Origin: Cavia porcellus
Lineage: Eukaryota; Chordata; Mammalia; Rodentia; Caviidae
Assembly (NCBI RefSeq): GCF_034190915.1
Contig: NW_026947502.1
Span: 33,510,785-33,574,784, forward strand
DNA length: 64,000 nt
Direction of reading: 5' to 3'
Below are positions 12,840 to 24,489 of the stretch, piece after piece. The first letter of the stretch is position 1; each line of letters starts with the position of its first letter. The position numbers and the translations under genes were made by a program. The notes under the pieces were generated by a model. That model was not told where the DNA came from. It did no database searches and worked only from the letters and a program-made list of their open reading frames with translations.

Positions 12840-12900
12840 TTATCAGCAGCAGTAGTGGTGGCAGTAATAGTGGGAATGGTAGTGGTAGTAGTAGTAATCC
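12840..12900 (+). repeat. Degenerate trinucleotide repeat (GTG/GTA)
   Basis: Imperfect run of gta, gtg and gca triplets directly downstream of the LTR at 12465-12812. It generates a valine-rich spurious reading frame. Confidence 0.7.
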
Positions 12901-12914
12901 ATGAGGATCATAGA

Positions 12915-13068
12915 ACTGGGCATCCTATAATGTCACTGCACATGTTTGTAATCCCAAAACTTGGGAGGCTGAGGCAGGAGGATTTTTCAAGGCCATCTAG
13001 GCCTGTATAGTGAGTCCAAGGCTAGCCTGAACCACATAGTGAGACTCTTTCTCCAAAAACAATGACAG
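12915..13068 (+). mobile_element. B1 SINE, plus strand
   Basis: 7SL-derived SINE. Contains 'cttgggaggctgaggcagga' and a duplicated 'gcctg...atagtgag' segment near the 3' end, ending in an A-rich tail ('ctccaaaaacaatga'). The internal duplication is characteristic of rodent B1. Confidence 0.8.
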
Positions 13069-13954
13069 ACAGACACCCAGAATCCACTGTTATGTCCCAT
13101 CTTGTGCATTATATTTTCTTCTCACCACCACCACCACTTATCTTCTCTTTATCCATTCCACTCCCTTCCTACACTCTCTGCACAGCTGCTCCTCACAGCC
13201 CTGATACACCTATGTGCTTTGAAGGCTTGTTTTTATTTCTGTATTTTACCAGCTCTTGCCTTTAGGGATCCTGTCATTTTTATGACAGTGTATTAGCTGT
13301 ATGAGGTCTTTGCAATCCGTACGCAAAAGATCTTATATAAATTAATTACCAGGTTGTGTTGTACCTGGATCACGGATGGGTTTTTTCCTATTCCGTTCAC
13401 CTGCTCAGGAAAATCAGAAATCAAAGCATTCCTTTAAGCAGAGGAGAGTTCTTATTTCACTCTGGAGAAGCAGCATTAGACTTTTTTCTTTCAATTCTTT
13501 TCATAAACCGAATTTGTGATCTGCAGGCTCAGATGCATAAATTGTTTCCGAGAATTCAGTTCACCAGCTTCTTCCCCTAGCCTCCGTCTCTGGCACATTC
13601 AGGGACTATGACTATTTTAAGGGAAGAGACCTAAAGTCTTGGCCCACCTTGCTTTCCACTGGTGAGGCCCACAGATGGCCAGCATAGGACAGGCTATTGC
13701 ACAGGCCAGAGTCTAGGGAAAAGATGAAGCTGATTCCACACAGGGGCAAATGTGGCCCCTAAAGCAGGCTGTCCGTTGTGACCTGGTCTTACACAGTTAG
13801 CTGCCGATAGTTGTAGGGACCACTGAAGAACCAGAAGGAACAGGAGAGGCATCTTTTGGTGACTTTATTCGATTACATGACCCGTTGCTTTATGTCAATT
13901 TCTTATCTGTGGGAAGAGGCAGTATGTTTTATGGAGCAAAGATTTTGTTGTTCA
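13069..13954. other. Unassigned non-coding stretch
   Basis: No recognisable gene. Pyrimidine-rich 13100-13260 gives short overlapping ORFs of 64-67 codons that look incidental. Confidence 0.35.
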
Positions 13955-14035
13955 CTGTATATTTTCAGCACTATGCACATGACCAGACATGTTGTAGGTG
14001 CTAAATTACTATTTATTTGCTGCTTGAGTGAATGA
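13955..14035 (+). repeat. L2/MIR-type 3' end relic
   Basis: Shows the characteristic end block around 'gttgtaggtgctaaatta' followed by 'tgcttgagtgaatga', as in the 3' ends shared by L2 and some MIR elements. Confidence 0.5.
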
Positions 14036-14544
14036 GCCATCAAATCAGGGCCCAAGGTCAGAACCCAACTGCCTACAAAGCTTAGTTCTGCCAGCTCTAT
14101 GCAGGCTGACTGATCTCCCCCACATCCCCACCCAAGAAGCAGAATTGATGCCATTCTTCAGAACAACTGGGGAGAGAACTACAAAGCTTTCACCTAGCTA
14201 GCGTAAGGGGAAGATGGACTATTTGTTCTCATGAAGTCTTCTGGCCAGAGATGCCAAGTGTCTGTGTCTAAGTGTTAATAACAAGATTCACTGTCTCCCA
14301 GTGCAAGATCCCAGTTGCCATCCATGGCCATGGTCTGTACCTTAACTGGGTTGAATTCACAAAGGAAAAGGAGAAAGGAATCTAAATCCAAAACATTTTG
14401 CTCTTTCATTTGAAAAGGCTTTGTCTGTGCGCCAGGGTGCACGTGATTAAAATCCACAAGTGTGCAGAGCTCTCTGCCTTTGTATACCAGCATTTGTTAG
14501 TCCCAGTTTTATGTGGGCGATAATAACAATCTCAAGTTTAAAAG

Positions 14545-14640
14545 GGTTTGAAATCTGAATCCTGCCACTGTTAGCTGTTTTATCTGTCACTAAATGGTCT
14601 AAGTCTTAAGAGTCTTTATCAGCAAAGAAAGAAGTGGTGC
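14545..14640 (+). repeat. MIR fragment
   Basis: 'gaatcctgccactgttagct' followed by 'aagagtctttatcagcaaag' resembles the MIR core in order. Old, diverged. Confidence 0.55.
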
Positions 14641-14794
14641 TTATCATAAACATTTAATACATGTTAGCATCTGTCTTAAGCAAAGAGAGGACCGCCCTAC
14701 ATTTGTGCCGGTCCTGGTTAATCCAGTTCACACAAGCAAAAATGAATTTCTTCAACCATTATTTCTCGAGCTATGCTCCAGATACCGGAGCCCC

Positions 14795-14885
14795 AATCTC
14801 TAGATTCAAATCTTTACTCATATATTCATTAGCTGTATCACTTTGGGCCAATTACTTAATCTTTATAGTCCCTTAAACTCATATT
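14795..14885 (+). repeat. MIR fragment
   Basis: 'agattcaaatctttactca', then 'tagctgtatcactttgggcc' and 'aattacttaatctttatag' follow the MIR core order well. Lies 160 bp downstream of another MIR piece in the same orientation. Confidence 0.65.
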
Positions 14886-17289
14886 GGCAAGGCAAGTATT
14901 CCAAAAGAATTTAGAATTTGGGGTTATAGCAAGAACTCCAATTCCAAGTAAAGCCAACAATGATAAGTACAAAGGTCCTGTAGTAGGCAAAAACTACAAA
15001 TTGGAAAAAGTGAGGCAAGGATGGTGCCATGGAGAGCAGGAAAAGCAAGTTCAGACTGGACATATAGGCAGAAACCAGGCAGTGCAAGTCTTTGGAGGCA
15101 AGGTAAAGATGCCACTTGATCCAAAAACAACAGAATCCATGTAAGCAAACTCACAGGGTCAGGGAGAAGTTATGGCAGCTTTCCTCAACGTCTTATTCTG
15201 TCTTTGGAGCTTCATAATGAGATTAGGACAGTCTTTTGGTCACTGGGTCATCCTATTCCTGTCCTTCATAACGTCACCCTAATTAAACCAGTGCAGCAGC
15301 CTCAAAGCACCCTCAACTCTGGATTACCCCAGGGCAGTGACAGCGAGCCTGTTAGAGCTTTCCATGATGAGAAGCAGCCTGCTGTGGCATGCGGGCCATA
15401 AGTTCCGCCACTGCTGCTCTAGGGGCTGGGTAATTCAAGTCCCGGACATTCCTGTCTGCCATTTACCACAAGAGAACAACATCTAAAGGACAGAGACAGC
15501 ATGCTTTTTTCTACTCTAACCAAACCTCAGCACTTAGCACAATGTAAGGTGTGGTACAAGTCAGTTCTCCATAAATAGTGGACTACAAATACTCAGGTCT
15601 CTAAGATGACAAGGCTCCAATCCCATGTCACCTTCTCTTCTGTCTGTGGTTTGCTGGGTTGGATGGGGACTTGTCCATTGGCCTCCTTCTCTCTGGCACA
15701 GCAAGAGTCAGAGTGACTTCTGCTTTTAGTCAGCTCTGCGGTTCCCAGAGACAAGATGCAGTGTCGGTGTTTTGCTTTATTTCTCTATTTCTCTTTGAGC
15801 TACCATTTGTTTCCACCTCTTGTTCTGCTTTGAAAAGCTCCTGCTGCCCTGGGAAGGACTGAACCATTTGCATTACAATGTACTATATTCAGAACCAAGG
15901 TGTCTGTGTCGGTGAAACGTCCCCTTGATCAAAGTCCCTGCCTGCTGTAGACTGTATGGAAACGCACAGGCCTTTCTTTGCTATGCCTGAGGAGTCTGTT
16001 TTGAGAAGAAAGCATTGTATTCTCTGCTTAACAAATCATACCTGTCAGGTCAGGTCGGCTGCCCATCTTGGGGAGAATTGAGCACAAGGCCAAATCAGGC
16101 AACCTTCCCTTTAGCCAAGGCTGATTTTCCCAGGACTGATTAAGGAGCAAATGCAGAGTCTGTACAGACAAATGTAGGTCATCTTCGACTTGACTGCTGG
16201 ATTGCTATCGTGCAGTGCAGCTTCCCCAAGTCAGATCCCTAACAAGATTTTGTTTTACATTCCACACACAAGCAAGGCTCCTGGAAATTTCTGCCACCCA
16301 CAGAGATTCCCGCCCTTCAGCTCCCCCTACAGAAATTCTGTCACCCACCATCACCCAAGAACTTGAACCAAGTGCATAATGATATAATTCACTTCAGACT
16401 CAGGTTAGGGAATAGTTTGATTTTCTAGTTGAATAATTCTAGAAAATGCATAGCTTTAGCCCTGAGTCCATTTGGTTTATTGGATTTATGTATTTAAAAA
16501 CAACTTTGATTTGCTTCATTGCTCACTTCAAAACATCCTGGGCTCCCTCTGCTTCTGAAAACTAGTGTGACTTCCCTACTTCTGCTTCATGCTTAGTGCA
16601 AGACCTTGTGTCCCCCATATAAACCTAAATGAAGTCAGTTCTGAAAAATACAGTTTTCAGGTCCTTGTTTGTCTGTACTAGGGATCCAAAGACATTTAAG
16701 AAAGTCCCTTTGAGTAGAGTTAACCCAGAGTCAACTTTAATAAAAACATCTGTCTTTTTCGATCATGTCTGTAAGATTAGCCTTCAATAGGATGAGAGAA
16801 ACCCAGGGGAGTCACAGCTTCCTCCCCCATGTGGCAATTGTCCTAAGTTCTTACAGGAATTGGAGAATTGATTTTGTCTAATTCTAACCAATCACGATGG
16901 CCTAACTGGATTGTCGCTAATCTTACAGTTTGTGACTTTTCTCAGTCAGTCCTGTTTTTTAGCATGTTTCGCCTTGTAGTTCCCTGAACAAATTACTGAT
17001 TTACAGGGCCTAACATATAATCAGTACTTGCTAAGTATGAGGTACAGTGAATCCAGTTCCTACCTTGTACAAATTGGAATTTGACTTGGCTATGAGGAAC
17101 AGAAATCCTGCAGAGCATGACCTAAATGAGACTGAAACTGGTTTCTCTTTAATACAGATGAAGGTCCAAGGTAGGTGGTCAATCATTGACGTGACATCCC
17201 TGAGATGACCTCAAATGCGGTTTTCCTTCTGCTATCTGCACTGATTGCTTATCTTTATCTAAAAACTGAGATAGAGGTGCCTTTTACCT
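14886..17289. other. 2.4-kb unassigned non-coding stretch
   Basis: No gene recognised. Around 15515-15590 there is a weak L2-like 3' end ('cagcacttagcacaatgtaa'). Small ORFs at 14884-15154 on both strands overlap each other and lack domain features. Confidence 0.35.
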
Positions 17290-18088
17290 TTTTCTTTCTT
17301 AATTTACTCTGGAATAATATATACATAAAGAAAAAGATATAAAAAGACAAAATTCACTCCATTATCATAAAACAAACTCAACCAATATCGAGGTCATGAA
17401 AGACAGGATAAGCAGGAACCCAAATATCTCTCATCAGGGTCTTACCTAATCTTTCTCCTCACCACTACCGACACCCCCAAAACAAGTAACTTTTGTCATT
17501 GTCCATTCTTGGTTTCTTGTGATTTTGCTAAGTAAATTTTACCCCTATACCCTATAGTTTATTACTGCCTATATTTCAGATTTTTATAAATAGAATGACA
17601 CAGTGTATCTTTCTGGTCATTGTGTTTATAAGATTCACTTGTTACTATGTGTAACAATGGCTTGTTTTATTGAATAAAACATGGATCTCATTGTGATTTG
17701 AATTTGAACTTCCCTGACTATTAATGCAGTTAAGTGATTTTTCATATGGATTTTAGCCACTTGGATAGCTTCTTTAATGAATTACTTATTTAAATCTCTC
17801 ATCTATTTTTAAATTTTCACTTTTGGTCTTACTGATTCATGCGAACTCTTTGTATATGTTAGAAATAGCTAATTTTCTCACATTCCATGGCTTTGCTGCA
17901 TAAGACCATCCTTTGATGGTAGAAATTCTTACTTGTAATGTTGTCAATCTTTTATTTGGAGTTAGTATTTTGTTATCTTTTGAAAATTTTTGTGCAAGCT
18001 AAGGTCACAAAGTAATTGTCTTCTTCTTTTCTGAAAGGTTTTATTTAATCTTTTATATTTAGATCTACCATCCTCCTAGGATTGACTT

Positions 18089-18217
18089 TTGTTATAATAG
18101 ACAGGCTGAGGTGAAAAAACACAACTTACTCTTTTTTTTTTGGTACCGAAGATTGAACTCATGGCCTCACGCTTGCCAGTCAGGCATTTGAACCGCTGAG
18201 CTAAATCTCTGGCCCCC
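18089..18217 (-). mobile_element. tRNA-derived SINE inserted in L1
   Basis: Poly-T, then 'ggtaccgaagattgaactca', complement of the B and A boxes, ending 'ctggccccc'. Flanked by 'aggattgactt' at 18078-18088 and 18218-18228, a perfect 11-bp target-site duplication within the L1 relic. About 35 bp of extra sequence lies between the duplication and the poly-T. Confidence 0.8.
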
Positions 18218-19094
18218 AGGATTGACTTGTATGTATGTGTAAATTAAGATTCAGTGTTCCTCTACTGACTAGCCAGTAATTGTTAGTGCAATTTTTGAAA
18301 AACTCATCATTTCCCCTCCTCTCTGCCGTTTTACCTTTTTCATTAACTGAGTATCCACACATATATGGAAGCTGCTGAGCTCTTTTGTTCCTCCCAAAAT
18401 AAACACTACATTTCCCAGCTTCCTTTGCTGTTAGTGTGGTCTTGTGACTAAATTATTTCCAGTGGAATGTAAGTGAATAAAAGGACTTTTTAGAATACTC
18501 TTTGCACTGCATCTGTGGGGGGACAAAAAAGAACCCTCATTCTCACCTCAGTCTATATCTGATAATCAATTCTGGATGGATTGCATTTCTAGTTACACAA
18601 GAAAAACAGTATGGATGCAAAGCCCGGAAGGTGCAGCTTTGTCCTTCCTTACCTTTGTCTACTAGAGCCCCTGATAGAGTAGATGGTGGCTACCTATACC
18701 GTGATAGAATACTTCTTAGTCAGATCGGTGCTTCAAATGCTAAACTTGCCTAGAAGCGCCTTCATAGGTTCATTTAGAAAGAATATTTCACCAGCTATCT
18801 AGCATCCATTAGCCCAGTCAAGTGGACATGCAAGAGTAATCAGATTATATTAGACAAACATTTGTGATGAGCATCTATTTTTAACCTCGGTGTAGACTTT
18901 TATCAATTTTGATTTTCGTTTTGACTTACTTGAGATGTCATTGCCTAAGCTGATGTCACAGGGAACTTTTCTTATGATTTCCTCTACAGGTATAATAATT
19001 TTATTCCTTACAACAGATTCATAATTTATTTTACAATTATCAAGGGCTGAGTTTTTAAATTCTTTTTCATGTAATTAGGTAGTTGTCTTTTTAA

Positions 19095-19310
19095 AAAGCT
19101 ATCTTTAATGAACATGTTGGCACATGCCTATAACTCAAGTCTCCTGGGAGGCTTGAATTTCAAATTCAAGCCCAAACTGGAAAACTTAGCAATTTAGTGA
19201 GATTTTGCCTCAGAATTAAATAATAATAATAATAATGAAAAGCCGGGGAGGTAGTTCAGTGAAAAGATCCTGGGTTCAATTTATGATCCCAAGTACTACA
19301 AAAAAGAAAA
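19095..19310 (+). mobile_element. Dimeric SINE: B1 left arm plus tRNA-like right arm (B1-dID type)
   Basis: The left arm has B1-like 'gttggcacatgcctataact' and 'gcaatttagtgagattttgc'; an AAT-rich linker follows (19219-19235); the right arm starts 'agccggggaggtagttcagt' and contains a B-box-like 'gggttcaat' but lacks most of the sequence between the two boxes, as in the dID monomer. Known dimeric B1-dID SINEs have this order. Diverged, so old. Confidence 0.7.
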
Positions 19311-19525
19311 CAAACTGAAACTCATTATCTTTCCTCTACTAGATTATCCTACTCAAAAACCAATTAACCATATAAATGGAGCTAATCCTGGATTTTGCTC
19401 CATTGTCTATATTCCAATGCTGACACCAGTACCACACTTTCGAGCTTGAAATTACATAATGTAATTCTTCTAACTATATTCTTCTTTTTCAAAATTGCCT
19501 TGACAGTTCTAGAAGTTTTCCTTTC

Positions 19526-19917
19526 TGTAATGGTTGATACATTGTGTCAGCTGGAGAAGATCTGAAGTTTAAAGCGATTCAGCAAAGAAGGCCAGGGCCC
19601 TTACTTTGTAACATCCTCAGCCTATACAAGAGGAGGGTAGGTATAGAGGTGGTGTGAGTGCTATACCTGCCCTGAGTGCACAGCCTGCTTACCATATAAG
19701 GGAGGAAAAGAGGTTTACTCTTCCCCTCTTTTTGCTCTTGCTGCTTTTGCTGTCTTCTACCACCTGGACATGTTGCCCCAGTGCCATGCCCTCTACCTTG
19801 GAGCCTGCTGAGTATGGACTGAAACCTCCACAAACTGTGAACTAAATAAACTTTTCCTTCCTTAATTTTAGGTGCTGGGCGTTTCGTCTCAGCAATAAGA
19901 GAAAAGTAACTAAGACA
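19526..19917 (+). mobile_element. MaLR-type LTR inserted in L1
   Basis: Starts 'tgtaatggttgata' and ends 'gtaactaagaca'. Contains 'tatggactgaaacctccaca', 'gtgaactaaataaac' (polyadenylation signal aataaa) and 'ttttaggtgctgggcg'. L1 sequence continues on both sides, so it is a solo insertion. The same LTR family is at 27871-28256 (plus) and 33400-33795 and 39655-40035 (minus). Confidence 0.75.
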
Positions 19918-22009
19918 ATTTTCTAGACAAAATTTTGAATTAGTGTTTCTATTTCTTCAGAATATTTCTAGTATTTTGATTGAAATCTGTTACATTGAGT
20001 TGTATTAAATCTATAGATTAGTTTAAAGAGGATAACAGCTTAGGAAGATTGAGTCTTACAATAATGAATATGTCTCCATTTATTTAGGTTGACTTTCACT
20101 TCCTTTTGTAATATTTTGTAGTTTCAGTGTATAACTACACAACTTTTACTGAAGTTATTTCTAATTATTTTATTTTATGTGACTGAGAATGGAGTTGTTT
20201 CTTAATTTTCTAATCATTTACTGTTTGTACTTGTAAGTGTAATTGCTTTCATATATTCACATTTGAATTTGGATTGCATATATTTTTGTTTATGCAATCT
20301 TGTGAATTCAATAATTAACTATTATAAGTTTTTGTGTCGATTCTTTTCTCTTGGCTGTATTCACACTTAATTGTGTCATATGTAAATAAGAGTTTTACAC
20401 TATTTCCTCCTCTTCGGCTTCCTTCCATTAATTTCCTCGCTGTATTGCACTTGCCTAAACCTTTAGAATTGTATGAAACAGAAGTGGTGACAGATGATAT
20501 CCCCTACTTGTTTGTAATCTTAAAAAAGAGTTCCATTAAGCCTTACATCCTTGTCTTCAGGTTTTTCATAGGTGCCCTTTATAGTATTAAATGGCAAGGG
20601 GGTTGAATCTATTGAAATAATAATATAATGAAAATACTTAATTAAATTTGTGTCTTGCATGTATATATTAATGTAATTTGAGGAAATATTATATTTGTAT
20701 ATTAATATCATTTAAGGAAATACATGATATTGATCTTTTATACTTCTTACTTCAGTTTTGGCAATTTGTGTCTTTCAAGTAATTTTCCACTTTTGTCCAG
20801 ATTGTTGAATTTATTGTCATAAAGTTGCCCATCGTATCCTCTTATCTTCTTAATGTCTTAAGGACCTATACTTATAGCTCTCTTTTATTCTTTGTTATTT
20901 CTTGTTTCTGGCTAGAAATTTATCAATTTTACTTATCTCAAAGTATAACATTTTGACTTAATTTTTCCTCTCTTTTTATTTCATTAATTGCTCTTGTCAC
21001 TGCACCATTTGAATTGTTTTCTATTTAATTTGCTTATTTTTAAGATAGAACTTTAGATCTGCAACTGAAGTTCTCTTTTTTCTAATATAATCTTTTAAAC
21101 TTATACTGTTCTCTCTAAATATTACTTTACCTGTAACTTCAAATTTTTGATACTCTTTTTTTATCATTCAGTTCAGATATTTCTGTTTTCTCAAGTGATT
21201 TCTATTTTAGAAGATTATTTGCAGCTGTGCTGTTTAATTTCTAAATAATAAGGTTTTTCTTTGTCATTTTACCGTTATTTAATTCATGTATTTTTTCTGT
21301 ATCTTCACATTTTCTTCTATGTCTTTTCAAAAACCCGTATGTCTACTGTTTATATCTAACAGATCCAAAAAACACAGTTCACATTTTTAGTCTTTCTTAT
21401 CTCTCTTCTTTATCTTACATAATTTCTGCTGATCTGTATTCAAGTTCACTTGTTCCTCCTTCTGTTATCTCCAATTAGATAAGTCCATCCATTAATTTTT
21501 AAGTTATCAGAATTACATACTTGGCGTCCTAGAATTTCCTTTTCTTTATTTCTATTTCTCTGCTGAGGTTTTCCTTTCTTTTAAACATGTTTTTTGTTTG
21601 ATTTTTAAATTTTGTTGAGAGTAGTCCTTATAGTTGCTTTAAAAATCTTGTACATTGGTTTCAGCATTTGATTCATCTCATATTTGTTTTTGGTTGACTC
21701 GTTTCTCTTGGCTCACTGACAGTCACATAACTTGAGATTATATTGTTTGCATTATGAATGTTCTGGAGGGTTTGGAATCCATTTTTTTACCCAATGAGTA
21801 TTGCTTTCTTTGTTTTAGCACATAGTTTTCTTGGTTGGGTCTGCATTGCAAATTCTATTTCTCTGGCAACAGCTTTGGTCTGTAGGCAGATCTTTTGTCT
21901 GTTCATCTTAGTTGCTCTCATTCTAACCTATGACTGGGTAATTTCATGGTTATGTAGAGATAAAGATAAATATAGGTTGGGGAATTTCTATCTGGCCTTT
22001 TTCCCTTTT

Positions 22010-22140
22010 TTTTTTTTTTTTTTTTTTTTTTTCTTTCTTTCTTTCTTGGTCTTTTTCCTTTTTATCGGTACCGGGGATTGAATTTACCACTGCCTGCTTG
22101 CAAAGGCAGGCGCTTATGCCGCTGAGCTAAATCCTCAGCC
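22010..22140 (-). mobile_element. tRNA-derived SINE, minus strand, young copy
   Basis: Long poly-T with ttc repeats, 'ttatcggtaccggggattg', 'gcctgcttgcaaaggcagg', 'gccgctgagctaaatc', ending near 'agcc'. Flanking 'ccttttt-ccctttt' at about 21996-22009 and 22141-22154 is the target-site duplication. The poly-T track yields a phenylalanine-rich spurious frame. Confidence 0.85.
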
Positions 22141-22154
22141 CCTTTTTTCCCTTT

Positions 22155-24279
22155 TAAGAGTCCCTCACTCTCTTCACCAACCAGCTGAGCTATCAGTTTC
22201 ACGTTCCTGATTCCCCAGGCTTCCTAGAAAGACTGTAGGTATTTTAGTGCAACTCTAACCTGCCTCTGTGTGGCTGTTTAGCCTACAAGTGAAGGTCTTG
22301 GAAAGGAGCCCTTATTAATGTAGCTCTCTGCTCCTAGATAGCAGCACCCTCACACATCTGTGTGCTGTGTTCACTTGTCAACAATTTCAGGCAAGTGGGT
22401 TTTATGTTTAGGATTAATTCTCCAAAACATGGGGCTTATCTTAGTCCATCATCCAGAGAACAAAAAGTTCTCTCTAGAACCCTACTAGGCAGGGAGATAA
22501 AAGAGAGACCTAATGACAGTGGGTCAGAATTCATACTAGATGACTGCCCTCCTTTCCATAAATCCATAAATGTTTCACTAATAAACGTCCTAGTGTCTTA
22601 AATAAGGATATGACTGACAGGATTAAACTTCTCCTCAGTGTCCACACATACTGGTTTTTTGAGCAGAGGCCTCAAAGTAGGTCCAAAATACTCACCTACA
22701 TTGACTGACTACATTAGGAAAATTATTGTGTTTCAGGTGTGTTCAATGGAGCATGGGTCAAGTCTGGTGATCAGAAACTCAAATTTCATGAAAAATCATC
22801 CTCTCTACCCTTGTCCTGGATATTCTCCAGTAAGTATAGTATATATACATATGGTGTGGTAGAATTCAAATACAAGCAAATTAATCAGGGGAAGCTAGAA
22901 GCTTCAAAAAGACAGAAAGAGGCCACCGTGAAATTCACACTGAAAAATAGAAACATAAAAAGCACTGGAGTTTATTAAGGAATAACTCACCGAACCATCT
23001 GGGAAATAAGGTTAGGGATGAAATACAAGCAGAGAGGGGATGCTCTTTGAACCCATTTGGGGCATACACCCCACAGGGAAAGAACAACTGATATTGAAAA
23101 TTCACCACGTTATGGGGCTTCTGGGGCTGCCTCATGACTCCAGTTAGAAGGAAACTGAACTTCAAATGGTTTTGATCACCTAGCCATAGTTTTTACAGGT
23201 AGGAAGTAGCAAAGTCAGATTATGAACCATGGTCAGCTTATGCTGAGAAAGGCAGGCAATGAAGTATGGCAGAAACTTTGAAGCTTTCCCTGGTTTTGAT
23301 GTTCTTAGAATTTTCCAGTTCTTATGATACTGAATCTTCTTCATTGGTCACTCAAGAAAATAAATTGAAAGACACATGAGCAGACTTGTGTTGAAAAAAA
23401 TTAAAAACTTAGTCATGAAAATCTATTTAAGACAAAAAGTACACATTTTAGTGTGCCATTATTCATGACAAGTTATGTATGCAACCCCTCATAATGCATC
23501 CCAGTCCTTTAGAATGAAAGCATCTAGGCCTGAGTCACATCATTCTGGAGCCAGGGAATTGGCCCATATTCAGATGCTAGCACTCAGCGGAAATGAAGCA
23601 GAACCTAAAGATTTCTTCAGGCTTTATGGTAAAGAAGCCAGAGGCAGCCGAGCTGAAGCCTGGTTTCTGTCATCCACTCCTAGCCCCTGTCCTTCGCAGC
23701 TCTAACTGGGCCTGCATTCAATCCTGTCTTTTAGAGCTATTGACAAGGCTGCCTGAAAACCATAGCCCAAATGCCATTTCCTTTCAAATTCATTTTTCCA
23801 GCCTCAGAGAAAGCCAATTGGATCTCTCAATTATCAAATTGTACAGCCATGAGCTTACATACTTCTGAAAGGCAATACAATGTGTCTTTTCTGTGGAAAT
23901 GTCATACTTACGTTGAGGGGAGTGAACAGATTATTTAACATATTCATTCTATCTATGTGGTCCATTAAGAGGGTTGCAAAAGTGAAATGTGCTTTTTGCT
24001 CAGGCTGTGATAGAATCCTCAGTTCTCTTAGAAGCTCTGAGGCACTGATAGCATCTACACCTAATCTTGTATTATCTGTTTTCTCTTTCTACACTTCCAC
24101 CTGGCCTAAAGCTATAAATGAACAAATGCAGTTTCTCTTTTGACACACTTATGCTAATTTTGGCAATGTTTTAGCACCTTTAAAGGCTAATTAAGTCAGT
24201 ATTTTTAAAAAATAAAAGCAACTTCCATTTCTTGGTCCCATACTTTGTGTTAAGCAGTATTTAGGCACTGTAAAAATGC
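22155..24279. other. 2.1-kb unassigned non-coding stretch
   Basis: No gene recognised. Around 23180-23230 a short run ('gtaggaagtagcaaagtcag') could be an eroded MIR. Several 70-90 codon frames overlap on both strands without any domain signal. Confidence 0.35.
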
Positions 24280-24288
24280 TATATATAT

Positions 24289-24320
<32 letters not shown>
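24280..24320. repeat. (TA)n microsatellite
   Basis: Nearly uninterrupted TA dinucleotide run immediately upstream of a B1 SINE. Confidence 0.9.
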
Positions 24321-24323
<3 letters not shown>

Positions 24324-24436
24324 TGGTGGCTTATATCAGTAATCACAGCACTCAGGAGACTGAGGCAGGAGGATCACTGCAAGTTCAAGGCCTGCCTCAA
24401 CTATACAGTGAGACTCTGTCTCAAAAAAAAAAAAAA
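24321..24436 (+). mobile_element. B1 SINE, plus strand
   Basis: 'gtatggtggcttatatcagt', 'gagactgaggcaggaggatc' and 'agtgagactctgtctc' followed by a poly-A run: a standard B1 layout. Ends 50 bp upstream of the half-L1 element. Confidence 0.85.
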
Positions 24437-24473
24437 CAGTGGTATATAGTTTTAGAAACTAACTTTTGCTAAT

Positions 24474-24489
24474 GAAAATAGCATATAAG
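24474..24489. repeat. Target-site duplication, left copy (half-L1)
   Basis: 'gaaaatagcatataag', repeated identically at 27761-27776. Defines the left boundary of the half-L1. Confidence 0.9.

Larger units (their letters stand above)
17290..21990 (-). mobile_element. Long minus-strand L1 relic with nested insertions
   Basis: The plus strand reads as the complement of L1 ORF2 and 3' sequence over about 4.7 kb, for example 'ttcatatggattttagccac' near 17742, 'gaactctttgtatatgtta' near 17845, 'ctttgaaattacataatg'-like sequence near 19445 and 'aaatctatagattagtttaa' near 20010. It is heavily mutated with no long reading frame. Later insertions interrupt it: tRNA SINE (18089-18217), B1-tRNA dimer (19095-19310), MaLR LTR (19526-19917) and tRNA SINE at its edge (22010-22140). 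Exact ends are uncertain; the part beyond 21100 is the least certain. Confidence 0.6.

Noticed and set aside
21758..22081. 107-codon frame with long phenylalanine run
   Set aside because: Read-through of the SINE poly-T tail and L1 relic.
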